From: Nicotiana tabacum
Lineage: Eukaryota > Streptophyta > Magnoliopsida > Solanales > Solanaceae
Assembly: GCF_000715075.1 (NCBI RefSeq)
Contig: NC_134084.1
Coordinates: forward strand, 4,156,501 to 4,220,500
Direction: 5' to 3'
Length of the DNA: 64,000 nucleotides
The notes under the pieces are model-generated. The model was not told the DNA's origin. It made no database searches and saw only the letters and a program-made list of their open reading frames with translations. Shown here in pieces: positions 53,240 through 63,471 of this stretch (position 1 is its first letter; every line of letters starts with the position of its first letter). A program made the translations under genes and the position numbers.

Positions 53240-56190
53240 TGTAGACACCTGATTTTTGACCCTCCACGAGAATTTTCACATTTTTAGCGTGAATAGGTGA
53301 AATTGGGTCTAGTATAGCTATTTTAACTATTTTACTTTATTTCGTTGCAAAAAGAAAAAAATTCACAAAAATACATATATAAATTTTAGTTTATGTATTT
53401 CTCATAAACTTGAAAAATACAAAAATTGTACTTTATTTTGGTACTTTATATAAATTCAAAAATTACAAAAAAATATAATTCTATTAATGTTTTGTAGTTA
53501 TTTTAATTTTGGAAAAATACAAAAAATATTACTTTATATTTTTTCTTTATTAAAAAACGAAAATTACAAAAAAATAGTTTTATTAATATTTTGTAGCTAT
53601 TTTAAATCTTGAAAAATATACTTAAAAAGATATAATTTTGTTTAAATATTAGTCTTATTTTGGTAGTTATTAGTTAAGCAACGTCGTGTTCTTATTCTCG
53701 GATCCGGGCAAAAGAATAATATTCGGGTTCAAATTACCCGGTTTTATGCCTAATTTTCGGACCTAGCCCATAATAAACCGAGTCCGTGACACATGGGGAA
53801 CTCCACCACGCGTGGGGGATACAAGTCTCGAACCCCACCACGTGTGGGGCTCATTTTTCTGGACAAATGGGCATTAATACACGGACAAGGATTTGAAAAA
53901 GGGAGGACTTTTGAAAATTTTGGAGGGGTTGGCACTGTTCCTCCGTCTTCTTCCTCAAGAAAGGGAACGAAAAACCCTACTACTCAAAAGGCAAAAACCA
54001 GTCCAAAAACCCTCACCCAAACCACTGTCCGAACAGCCCCCCTCGCATCCCCGGTCATCGCCCAGCTCCCTCTCTGTCCCATGATCATCGTCGCAACCTC
54101 AGCTCCCCTACCCACGACCAACCTGAACCGCCAGCAAACAACTGTTTAAACGACCATAACCACCAGCCCATTCGTCGACCACTGCTCGTCGCCACCACCA
54201 AACAACCACCCCGTCTCCTCCCCAAACTTCATCGCAACCAGCCATCGCCGCCGCCCAAACACCTACCCGTCAACAAACACCCAAAACCCTACTGCCCGTT
54301 ACCAGTACCCAACCCAACTCCTCCATCGTCAACCACCGGAAAAACCAGACCCTTCGCCCCAACGATGCCGGAACCACCACCAAGCAGGCCCGTCACTGTT
54401 TTCCGTCGTAACCAAAACCCGTCGACCACCCTTTTCCGTTCCACTTTAGAGGGCAGCAACTCCTCCAAGCCGCTACTACTTCAGCTCCGTGGTCAGACCA
54501 GTCTCCATCTCCCTCCGTCACCTTCCCACCGTGAAACCACCATTGTTACTCGCTTCTGCCTCCTCCATCACCACCGTCAACAAACCACTCAAAACCTTAC
54601 GAGTCCCTACTCCCTCTCGTCCAAACAACACCACTAAACACCACCCCCGTTAACCATCGTCAACTGCCTAAACGACCCCTCATGCTGCAGCTTCACGTAC
54701 CAAGTGCTGCGCCGGAAAAATACAGCAGCAACCAAACAGTCCCTGGTTGTTGACAGCTGTGGGTCCGAGCTTTCTATTTCCATCGAGGTCGTCTTTGGTT
54801 CGTCGAGGTCCGGTACGTCGAGGTGTTTGTCCGAGGTTCCGTCGTTGTTCTTCGTTCAGAGAGGTCCGACTTGAGTCCCGTCGGGGTCGTGTTTGTCGTT
54901 TTGAGGTTGTCGAAGTTCAAAGGTTATTGTTCTTCATCCTTTGTTTCATTTTGTTCATTTCGTATATTATGGTTCAAGGGGAATGAGAGTATTGATGAAT
55001 GTCAACAATGCAATTTTTTGTTGTTGTGTTGAAAATGTTTATTTTATGGATAGTTATTGCATGCTTAAAGTAAATGTGAGAACATATAAACGGTTTGTGA
55101 GTCGTCTTGGTTGAATCGTTTTTTTTCATTTTTACCATGGATATTATTACTTATTAGAATCGTTGTTTTCGTTTAACTTCAGATGACGTCATGGGTAGGA
55201 AATCATAATTGCTTTTAGGCTTGCCTTTAATAAATAAAATGAGACAAGCCACGAAAAAATGCACGAGCTACGGGGCCCTCTAAATGTATATATTAAAATA
55301 ATTAGAATTCGGGACGGGCCGTTAAGCAAATTTCACGGCCCTACCCCAAAATAATAATGCGCTAGTTTCTTTAGGCGCGCCTTTAATAATGTTATCTCCC
55401 TAAACTCGGGTGCACATTTATGTGACCCAAATCCAAATCTCAACGGAGTCGAAATATGTCTCTAGTCACGGGCACATTGATTGTGGCGTGGCCCGAGATG
55501 CATTTCCATGACGTTGTAAATTCCTTTTAATAATAAAATGAGACGAGCCCCGACAAACAAAAAATCTAGAAGCTGCGGGGCCCTCTAAATGCATATATAT
55601 TAAAATACTTAGAATCTGGGACAGGCCGTGTAGCAAATTTTACGTCCTTCCCCAAAATAACAATACGTTAGTTGCTTTAGGCGCGTCTTAATAATTTATT
55701 CTCCTTAATCCGGGTGCACATTTATGTGACCCAAATCCAAATCTCAACCGAGTCGAGATATGTCAATAACCACGGGTGCATTGATGTAACGTGGTTCGAG
55801 ATATGTTTTCACGACGTTGCAAGTCCTATAAAAATAACAGTGAATGATAAAAGCGGTTAAAAGATAAAATTGGCACATAAGTTCACATTTGTATAAAATC
55901 AGATAATCAAGCCGAATATAACAGTTGAGCGACCGTGCTAGAACCACGAAACTCGGGAATGCCTAACACCTTCTCCCGGGTTAACAAAATTCCTTATCCG
56001 GATTTCTGGTACGCAGACTGTAATATGGAGTCATTCTTTTCCTCGATTCGGGATTAAAATTGGTGACTTGGGACACCCTAAATCTCCCAAGTGGCGACTC
56101 TGAAATAAATAAACCAATCCCGTTTCGATTGTCCTTTAATTAGAAAAACTCCCTTGCACCCTCGTGGGTGCGGAAAAAGGAGGTGTGACA
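53240..56190 (+). repeat. 5' LTR of Ogre-B
   Basis: Begins TGTAGACACCTGATTTTTGA and ends GGAGGTGTGACA. Compared with Ogre-A the C-rich middle is diverged and its long frame is broken. A segment of about 295 bp is tandemly duplicated (55237-55531 and 55532-55826) where Ogre-A has one copy. The last 480 bp are nearly identical to Ogre-A. Confidence 0.88.
55237..55826. repeat. Tandem duplication of about 295 bp inside the Ogre-B LTR
   Basis: Both units run AAAATGAGAC(A/G)AGCC, GGGGCCCTCTAAATG, GGGAC(G/A)GGCCGT, GCAAATTT(C/T)ACG, TTTAGGCGCG and GGGTGCACATTTATGTGACC. The second unit is closer to the single copy in Ogre-A (45605-45905). Confidence 0.85.
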
Positions 56191-56867
56191 GCTCTGGCGA
56201 CTCTGCTGGGGATTAGACCCAGAACCACTGGTTCAGGGTTAAGAATTCGAGCTTAGAATAATGTTATTATTTGGCTTTATTTATTACCTGATTTTATTAC
56301 ATGTTTTGAGCCTAATGTGCTAAATGCTGCTTTTACCGCTTTGATATTATTTGAACTGTATATATAAACTGTGCCGAAACCATTCACTTCTTACCTCTGG
56401 GGAGAAGCTCGCTGGTCGAGACTCCCTATTCTATTAGTGTCAATACCTGCAATAAGAAAGAGGCCGGATAAGTTACAAAGCCGGACGATCCCGCGGGTCC
56501 CCGGTACGTAGCCCCCTCCTCGACTCGAGTTGTCCGCTCGGGTACACAGTCTAGAACAAATACCCAGGTTTTGAACCTAGAATAACTCAACTTCATGCTG
56601 GATCCCTAGTAGGAGCGTTTATTTGCATCATGTGCATTTGACTTAGGGGACTCAACACAGGGGTTGGGTCCATCTAGGACAAGCAACCTGAAAATAATAG
56701 ACCATCTTTTGGCATCCTATGTGCTACATGTTGTACTTATTCAAAGGCGAATGAGTCATTTGGCGGACCAATAATAGTTGCGGACAAATGACACACCTTG
56801 TTAGGTTGATCACGTTTAATAAGAAGGCCGCACGTTTTTCGAGCATGGTGTTATTTTAATCAAAGCA

Positions 56868-57085
56868 TGGGAAACATTTGTGGAATCCAAGAATTCTTGG
56901 AATTCCCTATGTCCCCCACGCTTCGTTTTTGGGGAAAAACACATGGGGAACATTTGTGGAATCCAAGAAGCCTTGGAATTCCCTATGTCCCCCACGCTTC
57001 ATTTTTGGGAAAAGCACATGGGGAACATTTGCGGAATCCAAGAAGTCTTGAAATTCCCTATGTCCCCCATGCCACATTTTTGAAA
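56868..57085. repeat. 73-75-bp repeat, 3 copies, specific to Ogre-B
   Basis: Units start CATGGGGAACATTTG(T/C)GGAAT and contain GGAATTCCCTATGTCCCCCA. In the first unit CCAAGAATTCTTGG (56887-56900) is a perfect palindrome; the others have CCAAGAAGCCTTGG and CCAAGAAGTCTTGA. The frames across it (74 and 67 codons) are repeat by-products. Confidence 0.92.
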
Positions 57086-57754
57086 ATATAATAAATATAA
57101 AAAATATAATATATATGTATATATATAAAAAAAAACATTGAAAATTCAAAAAAAGATGGTGTATGTTTTCATCATCATCCACAAATTAGAAAATAGTGGA
57201 AAAGAGGAGAAAATAACAGTGTAGAGATGTGACTACTTACTGTTAGGAAGAAAAAAAAAAAGCAAATGTCCAAGTAGTGTCGAAACTCTGCCGAAATTTT
57301 GTGAAAATAAAAAAAAAATGTCTTCTTAGTTTGTTTTATTAAAAGCAAAGGAAAAGTAGAAAAAATCATCATTCTTTTGTCTTGTTTTTAAAATAGGTTT
57401 ATTTATTTGTTTATGAAAATGCCAAAAATAAAATAAAAAGAGTCAGGCGTTGAACGTGATTTAATTATTTGTTCCAAAATAAATATATATATAATCCAAA
57501 AAAAATTCAAAAGTATTTTGATTCTTCTTTAAAAATTCAAGCATTTCTTTTATTAAAGGTAAAAATTCCAAAAAAAAAAACATTTTCTTTTTCTTTAGAA
57601 TAGGAAAAACAAATGAAAAAAGAAGGAATGTTTTTTACGTTAGTTAGTTTGTTTGTTATGAATGAAAAATAATAGTTTGTTTGCTATATATATATAAAAA
57701 AAGAATAGAAAATGGAAAAGGGTCTTCTCAAAAATAGTTTATTTGCCCGAACTA

Positions 57755-57792
57755 CGCGGGTTTGATTCTCACCGGATGTGAGATACGTAGGC
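57755..57792 (+). other. Hairpin motif, Ogre-B copy 1
   Basis: Same stem as Ogre-A copy 1 (TCTCAC and GTGAGA) with CTACG and CGTAG flanks. Confidence 0.75.
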
Positions 57793-57889
57793 AACCCTCA
57801 TCGGGTCCAACCCCCATTTTGCTAAAAAGCCAAAAACAAATAAATAATAATAAAAAGATGTGTCAAAATTTTAATTCTGTCATAAAAAA

Positions 57890-57930
<41 letters not shown>

Positions 57931-58565
57931 AAATTTTAATTTTGTCATAAAGAAGTCGGGTGACGCTGTTTTATCAAGACATAGCCGAATGTTCCCGAAA
58001 GGGCCGAAAGGGACGCTGAAAGGCTGACTTGGCATAAACAGCCACCTTTAGGTCATTTTGAGATATGGACCCACACAGCCCTAAAAATCTTCGTCGCCGA
58101 GGCGCGGAAGGACCGTGTTTGCAACACCAGGTTTTTATTATAAACGGAAGAAAAACAAAGAGTCAGCGGTCAGGTGAATACCGTTTGAATTTTGTCATAA
58201 TAAGCCGAGCCAGCTTCGGCCGCGTCTTAAACCGTTCTTGCCGAAATAGCCTTAGAGTATCTTTCAGTTGTCGAAAGGTTGTTTTCGTAAAAGAATGGAC
58301 AAGTTGGTAAAGTGTCAAAATAATCCTCCCCGGCCTCAAAATTTATGTGAAGTTTGACAGGGGCCACATTTGCGAAAATAACCATTTGGTTGCATTTGAC
58401 AAACGGGGAAAGGAATCTGGCCATTGTTTTTGTAAATATTTTGATTAGAATATGCGGGTTGTTTGATTTTGTAGTTTGTAGGTCATCTTCAAACCTTTGA
58501 AACCCAGTTTGTTTTAATATGAAAATTGAAAAATTGTTTGTTATTGTTTATCTCTTATTGGTCCG

Positions 58566-58609
58566 AACTACGCAAGTTCTGATTCATGCAGGGTCATGAT
58601 ATGTAGGCA
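58566..58609 (+). other. Hairpin motif, Ogre-B copy 2
   Basis: Stem TCATG (58584-58588) and CATGA (58595-58599); the conserved 3' flank has one change (ATATGTAGGCAA instead of ATACGTAGGCAA), which would weaken the outer helix. Confidence 0.7.
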
Positions 58610-58846
58610 ATCTCCATAAGATTCGACCACGAAAAAAAAATGAAAAAGATAAGATTCGACCACGAAAAAAAAATGAAAAAGAGAAAAAAAAAGTAAAAAG
58701 GAAAAAAAAAGGTAAAAAAATAATAATAAATAAATAAATATATATATATATATTGATAATAATAAGGACCGACTGAGTCCATTCTAACATATTTGGTTTT
58801 GAATTGTGAAGAAAGTTGAGGTGGTCGGTTTGTGCCTCAAAGAAAA

Positions 58847-60337
58847 ATGACAACTAACGTCGAAGCTGTTACAAGTGCTCCAGAGACTCAGAGTCGGAGG
58901 GTTCCTCGTCATGAGTCACAATTTGTGACACAACAAGAGCAGTACCACTCTCCTGAGTACCACTCGTACTCGTTTGATCTTGCCTCAAAAACTGAGAAGC
59001 CTGCCCGAAAGATGGTACATGAAGAAATGACCCAAAGAGTGAAAAGCTTAGAACAATGGTTGGAAAACATGCAAGGGTTGGCAGGCCAAAAGAGTGTTGC
59101 CTTCAAAGATCTATGTATGTTCCCCGATGTCCACTTGCCGCCTGGTTTCAAGACTCCCAAATTTGAAAAGTACGATGGACATGGAGATCCCATAGCCCAC
59201 CTGAAAAGGTATTGCAATCAACTGAGAGGTGAGGGAAGAAATGAAGAATTGTTGATGGATTATTTTGTGGAAAGCCTTACGGGAGTAGCCTCCGAATGGT
59301 TTATGGATCAAGACACGTCTCGTTGGTATGTCTGGGATGACATGACACAGGCCTTTGTCAGACAGTTCCAATACAACATCGACATTCCCCCAGACCGCAT
59401 TTCCCTTTCAAACCTGAAGAAGAAACCAAGTGAAAATTTCAGGGAATATGCCATAAAATGGAGAGAGCAAGCAGCTCGAGTTAAGCCATCCATGGATGAC
59501 CACGAGCTAATTACTGTCTTCCTTCAAGCACAAGAGCCAGATTACTTTCAAAACATGGTGTCCGCAGTTGGTAAAACCTTCTCGGAAACAATCAAAATTG
59601 GAGAAATGGTAGAGAATGGTCTTAAGACAGGCAAAATTATAAGTCAAGCTGTTCTTAAAGCCACAACTCAGGCTGTCCGGGTTGAGTCAGATAATCTTAG
59701 CGACACAAATGAGGAGATTGAAGAAATCATGATGACATCAGGGTCTAGAAGAGGTCCCAGGAGAACATCTCGAAGGTATGAGCAGCCTCCTCAGATTTTC
59801 TATGGCTCCCCTGAGCAGTATTATCCACCTCAGGACGCTCAATACTCTGTCGCTCCACCTCAGTATGTTGTCCAGCCACCAAAACACCCCAGGAGGCGAG
59901 CACGAGCATCACAAAATCTCCAGAAGTCTCCACAAAATTTTCAAGTGCCCTATAACCCACAGCCAAGCCAGTGGTATAAAGGCGAACAAAGGTTGAAAGA
60001 TAATTTTACACCAATAGGAGAGTCCTATGAAAGCTTATTTGAGAAGTTAAAGAATCATGACATGATTGCACCTATTCCTCCAAATCGTGTGGACCCACGT
60101 GCAAGAAGCTTTGACCCTTCTAAAAGGTGCGAATACCACTCCAATGCCTAGGGGCACAATGTGGAAAGCTGTCGGGATTTGAAAAGAGAAATAGAAAGAA
60201 TGATCCAAGAAGGGCGGATTGTGACCAATAACAGTGACATGGAGCACTCGAACCCTATCGAGAACTTGTTGACAGAGGGTGATGATGTTGAAGCGGGTAA
60301 TGGTCTCGGCAGTATTGATGCAAAGCTCAGTGGCTAA
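58847..60337 (+). pseudogene. gag: Ogre-B gag, one in-frame stop
   Basis: The frame runs from ATG 58847 to TAA 60335-60337 with one TAG at 60149-60151, where Ogre-A has CAT. The TAG falls in the knuckle-like segment just after CEYHSNA, so any unread product (about 435 residues) would lack GHNVESC and the tail. Compared with Ogre-A, about 30 residues with the short coiled coil near the N-terminus are missing in frame. The capsid-like domain is complete: FKTPKFEKYDGHGDPIAH, EWFMDQDTSRWYVWDDM, REQAARVKPSMDDHELI. With only one stop it is the better-preserved gag of the pair. Confidence 0.9.
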
Positions 60338-62969
60338 GATGCCAGTTTTTGATAAAGTGGGAGGACGCTTCGTTCCTTGGTCAGCAAGAGAGAAGTTTGT
60401 GGTGGCTTATTTTGTTGTCATTTCTGTTGTCCGGATTATTAAGGTTGTAATTTGGATTTTGTCCTGTGTCAAACCTTCTTATCTTTCCATTTTGTCATAG
60501 TAGTTTGTTTAAATTTTGTCCAGGTTGTTTAGGATTTTATTCCGGTTTGTTTTTGTTTTTTCAAACCATTTCACCGGTAATCTAATACAAAGCCGGTCTT
60601 TTGTTATTTCCAGTTATCTTTTTTTTGTTTAGTCCTTTTATCATTTCTGTTCAACGCCGATTCTAGTGACATGACTTGCACACACAGTTTGGGCCTAATC
60701 TTAAAAGTTAATCATAAAACCCCGAGAAGGTGATCAAAGCATTTAAAGGAAATAAGGACGGTTTGAGATTATTCAGAGCTCGAGTCATGTGGAACTGGGG
60801 CAAGTTAAGCACAAAGAAAACCGTTAAAAGCAAGATTCGCCAAATTGGCATGAGGGTCGGTCATGATAATGAGAGTGTCGCCCTACGGTGCTTTAGAAAT
60901 GACAAAGGAAAAATAAAACGTTTAACATAATTGTCAAGTTCAGCACCATCAGAAGAGACTACAAGTTTAAATTGTGTTGTTTGCACTTGGCATGTTTTGA
61001 AGTCTGGAATGACGAAGGCATTTTGTTCTGCTACCCAAACACTTTATCCTTCGTTACCCCTTTTGAGCCTTATTTATTTTCTTTCATACCCCTCGTTCGG
61101 AATTAGTAACAACGAATAGAATACGCAAGCATGGCAGGTAAGAGAAAAGAAAGAAAAGAAAACAACAAAACGGAAAAAGAAGAATAAAAGAAAAAAAGAG
61201 AGAAAGTAAAAAAACGACAAAAAGAAAGGAGAAATGAGAAAAGAAAAAGAGAAAAGAAAAATGATAACGAAAAAAAAAGAAAGTCAAATGAAAAAGAGGA
61301 ATTGGGAACTACGTTTGACCTGATTCCTCAAAGAGGATACGTAGGCGCTTCACGGCTCGGTCATAGTTTTGAAAAAAAATCAATCAATTAAATATCCCCA
61401 AGCAAGAAACTGGGGCAGATGTTGCGTTTGATGTAAATAAATCTAATTCCGAAGGTTGTAATTAATAACCCAAAATTAATGCATTTTTTGAGCCTTTAAT
61501 ACCCTTTTTTTCTAGCCCTATCCAAAACCCACATTACGGTCCAAAGAAAGACCTTCTGATCAGTCTTCAAAAGATGCCAAGTCAGACAAATGAAGAGTCT
61601 TACCAGCGAACATAACATTCTGTTCCACAGCAGAAAGGACTCTAATCCCCAACAGAAAGAGTCGTACCGGCAACACTCCAAATCCCCAGCTGGAAAGTGA
61701 TAAAAATGAGAGTCTTATCGGTGAAAACCTTCACAGGCACCATAAGGGGATGAAAGCTGAGAGAAGAACCAAAAATGAGAGAGACTTGATAGTGAAAACC
61801 CTTCGGGCACTACAAGTCGAATAAGATTGAGAATCAGATGGGGAATCGCCAATTGAAGATCTTGAAAGATGATTGACGGTAGAGGATAGGCCACATACTC
61901 ATGTCATGGCCATTAGAGTCGGTATCTGCATTTGATAGGTTTTTATTTATAGTTTCTTTTGTTAAAGAGTCATTTTTTTTCCTTTGTCTTTTTATTCTGT
62001 TCCCTTTTATCTTTTTCCTTTCATAGAAAAATCCCCAATAGAGTCTGTCTGGTCAGAACAAGTGAATTGACTTCAAAATATGCCATCAGCTTTCCAATTA
62101 TGCCAGATGAGATCTGACTAGTACCTCCAAATGGTATAGTCAGCAAAGAACAAGCGCGTGGCCAGTGTCAAAAAAGATATCCCCAGCAAAGGGAATTGAC
62201 AAAAGGATTGACGAGCGTCAAGAGAGATATCCTTGCCAAAACCAAGGTTATAAACCTCAAGGCCAAGGCCCATGAATAGAGCAAGGAGAGCAGCGAGCAT
62301 GATTTGGCGAAATCCATACTAGACTAAAAGGTCGGGAAAATGCCAGTTTCCAAGCTATGCCACAAAAGAAGAGGGATATCCCCAGCAGAAAGGGATTATC
62401 CCCAGCAAATAATATCATCCCCAACAAGTTGTGGAGCACAGAGAAAGGAAGGAGAAAGGGAAAGCCATCCCAATAGGAGTATCACAGCCAACCACCATGT
62501 TTTAAACTAACAAATTTTGTTTTATTTGAAACAGGTAAAGGAAATGGCATTGATGCAGAAACGCATGCCACAAGGGATATTATCAAACTGGGGCAGAAAA
62601 TTTTCCTTCCATTTAGAAAATTTTCTGGAAGTCAGGTACCCCAAGCTCATAACATTTTACCCCCCAACAGGTAAGTAAATAATTCCCCAACAGTGTTATC
62701 CCTAGCAGTTGCGAGGAGTCCAATACAAGGTTGGAAAGTCAGTATCCTTAGCGGTTCCTTTCGGGGAAAGGCAAAACGACTCTCAAGGGAGGTAGTCTTC
62801 GAAGGAAGAAGCTATGCAAAAAAAAAGAGAAATAAAAAAAAGAATAAAAAGATAATAATGAAAAAAAGGGGGGTAAAAGGTCATCCCCGTCTAAATAATC
62901 CCCAACAGTTTCGAGGGAAGACAACACAAGTAAGTAAATAATTCAAAAAAAAAAGCGAAGGTTTCATTA
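60338..62969 (+). other. Ogre-B region behind gag, noncoding
   Basis: Collinear with 50332-52940 of Ogre-A. No protease, RT, RNase H or integrase motif in any frame. Third hairpin motif at 61308-61346 (stem TCCTC and GAGGA). A-rich purine stretches at 61140-61300 and 62817-62880. Confidence 0.75.
61308..61346 (+). other. Hairpin motif, Ogre-B copy 3
   Basis: Stem TCCTC (61325-61329), loop AAA, stem GAGGA (61333-61337), then TACGTAGGC; identical to Ogre-A copy 3. Confidence 0.75.
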
Positions 62970-63434
62970 ATAGGAGACGCACTTCCTAGTTTGAAATCAT
63001 TAGAGTTGTACCCATAGGAGATGCATTTCCTCCTAAGTTCGTTTTAGTTTCACCCATAGGAGATGCATTTTCTCCTAAGTTTAAGTTTTACCCATAGGAG
63101 ACGCATTTCCTCCTAAGTTTAAGTTTTACCCATAGGAGACGCATTTCCTCCTAGGTTTGTCTTAGTTTCACCCATAGGAGACGCATTTCCTCCTAAGTTT
63201 AAGTTTTACCCATAGGAGACGCATTTCCTCCTAGGTTTGTTTAGTTTCACCCATAGGAGATGCATTTCCTCCTAAGTTTAAGTTTTACCCATAGGAGACG
63301 CATTCCCTCCTAAGTTTAAGTTTTACCCATCGGAGACGCATTTCCTCCTAAGTTTAAGTTTTACCCCCTAGGAGACGCATTTCCTCCTAAATTCGTTTTA
63401 GTTCCACCCATAGGAGATGCATTTCCTCCTAAGT
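62970..63434. repeat. Ogre-B array of about 38-bp hairpin units
   Basis: About 12 units of CCCATAGGAGACGCATTTCC plus TCCTAAGTTT, longer than in Ogre-A. TAGGAG/CTCCTA pairing is kept in most units; GATGCA and GACGCA variants alternate. Confidence 0.93.
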
Positions 63435-63471
63435 GGTTGTTAAAGATAAAAAAAACAAAACAAAACAAAAA

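Larger units (their letters stand above)
56191..58846 (+). other. Ogre-B leader with PBS
   Basis: PBS at 56195-56212. Collinear with the Ogre-A leader except for a 3-copy repeat (56868-57085) missing from Ogre-A. Hairpin motifs at 57755-57792 and 58566-58609; TA tracts at 57891-57927 and 58737-58752. No extra ORF before gag. Confidence 0.75.

Noticed and set aside
56867..57182. 74-, 67- and 91-codon frames
   Set aside because: Repeat by-products of the three-copy 73-75-bp unit in the Ogre-B leader.
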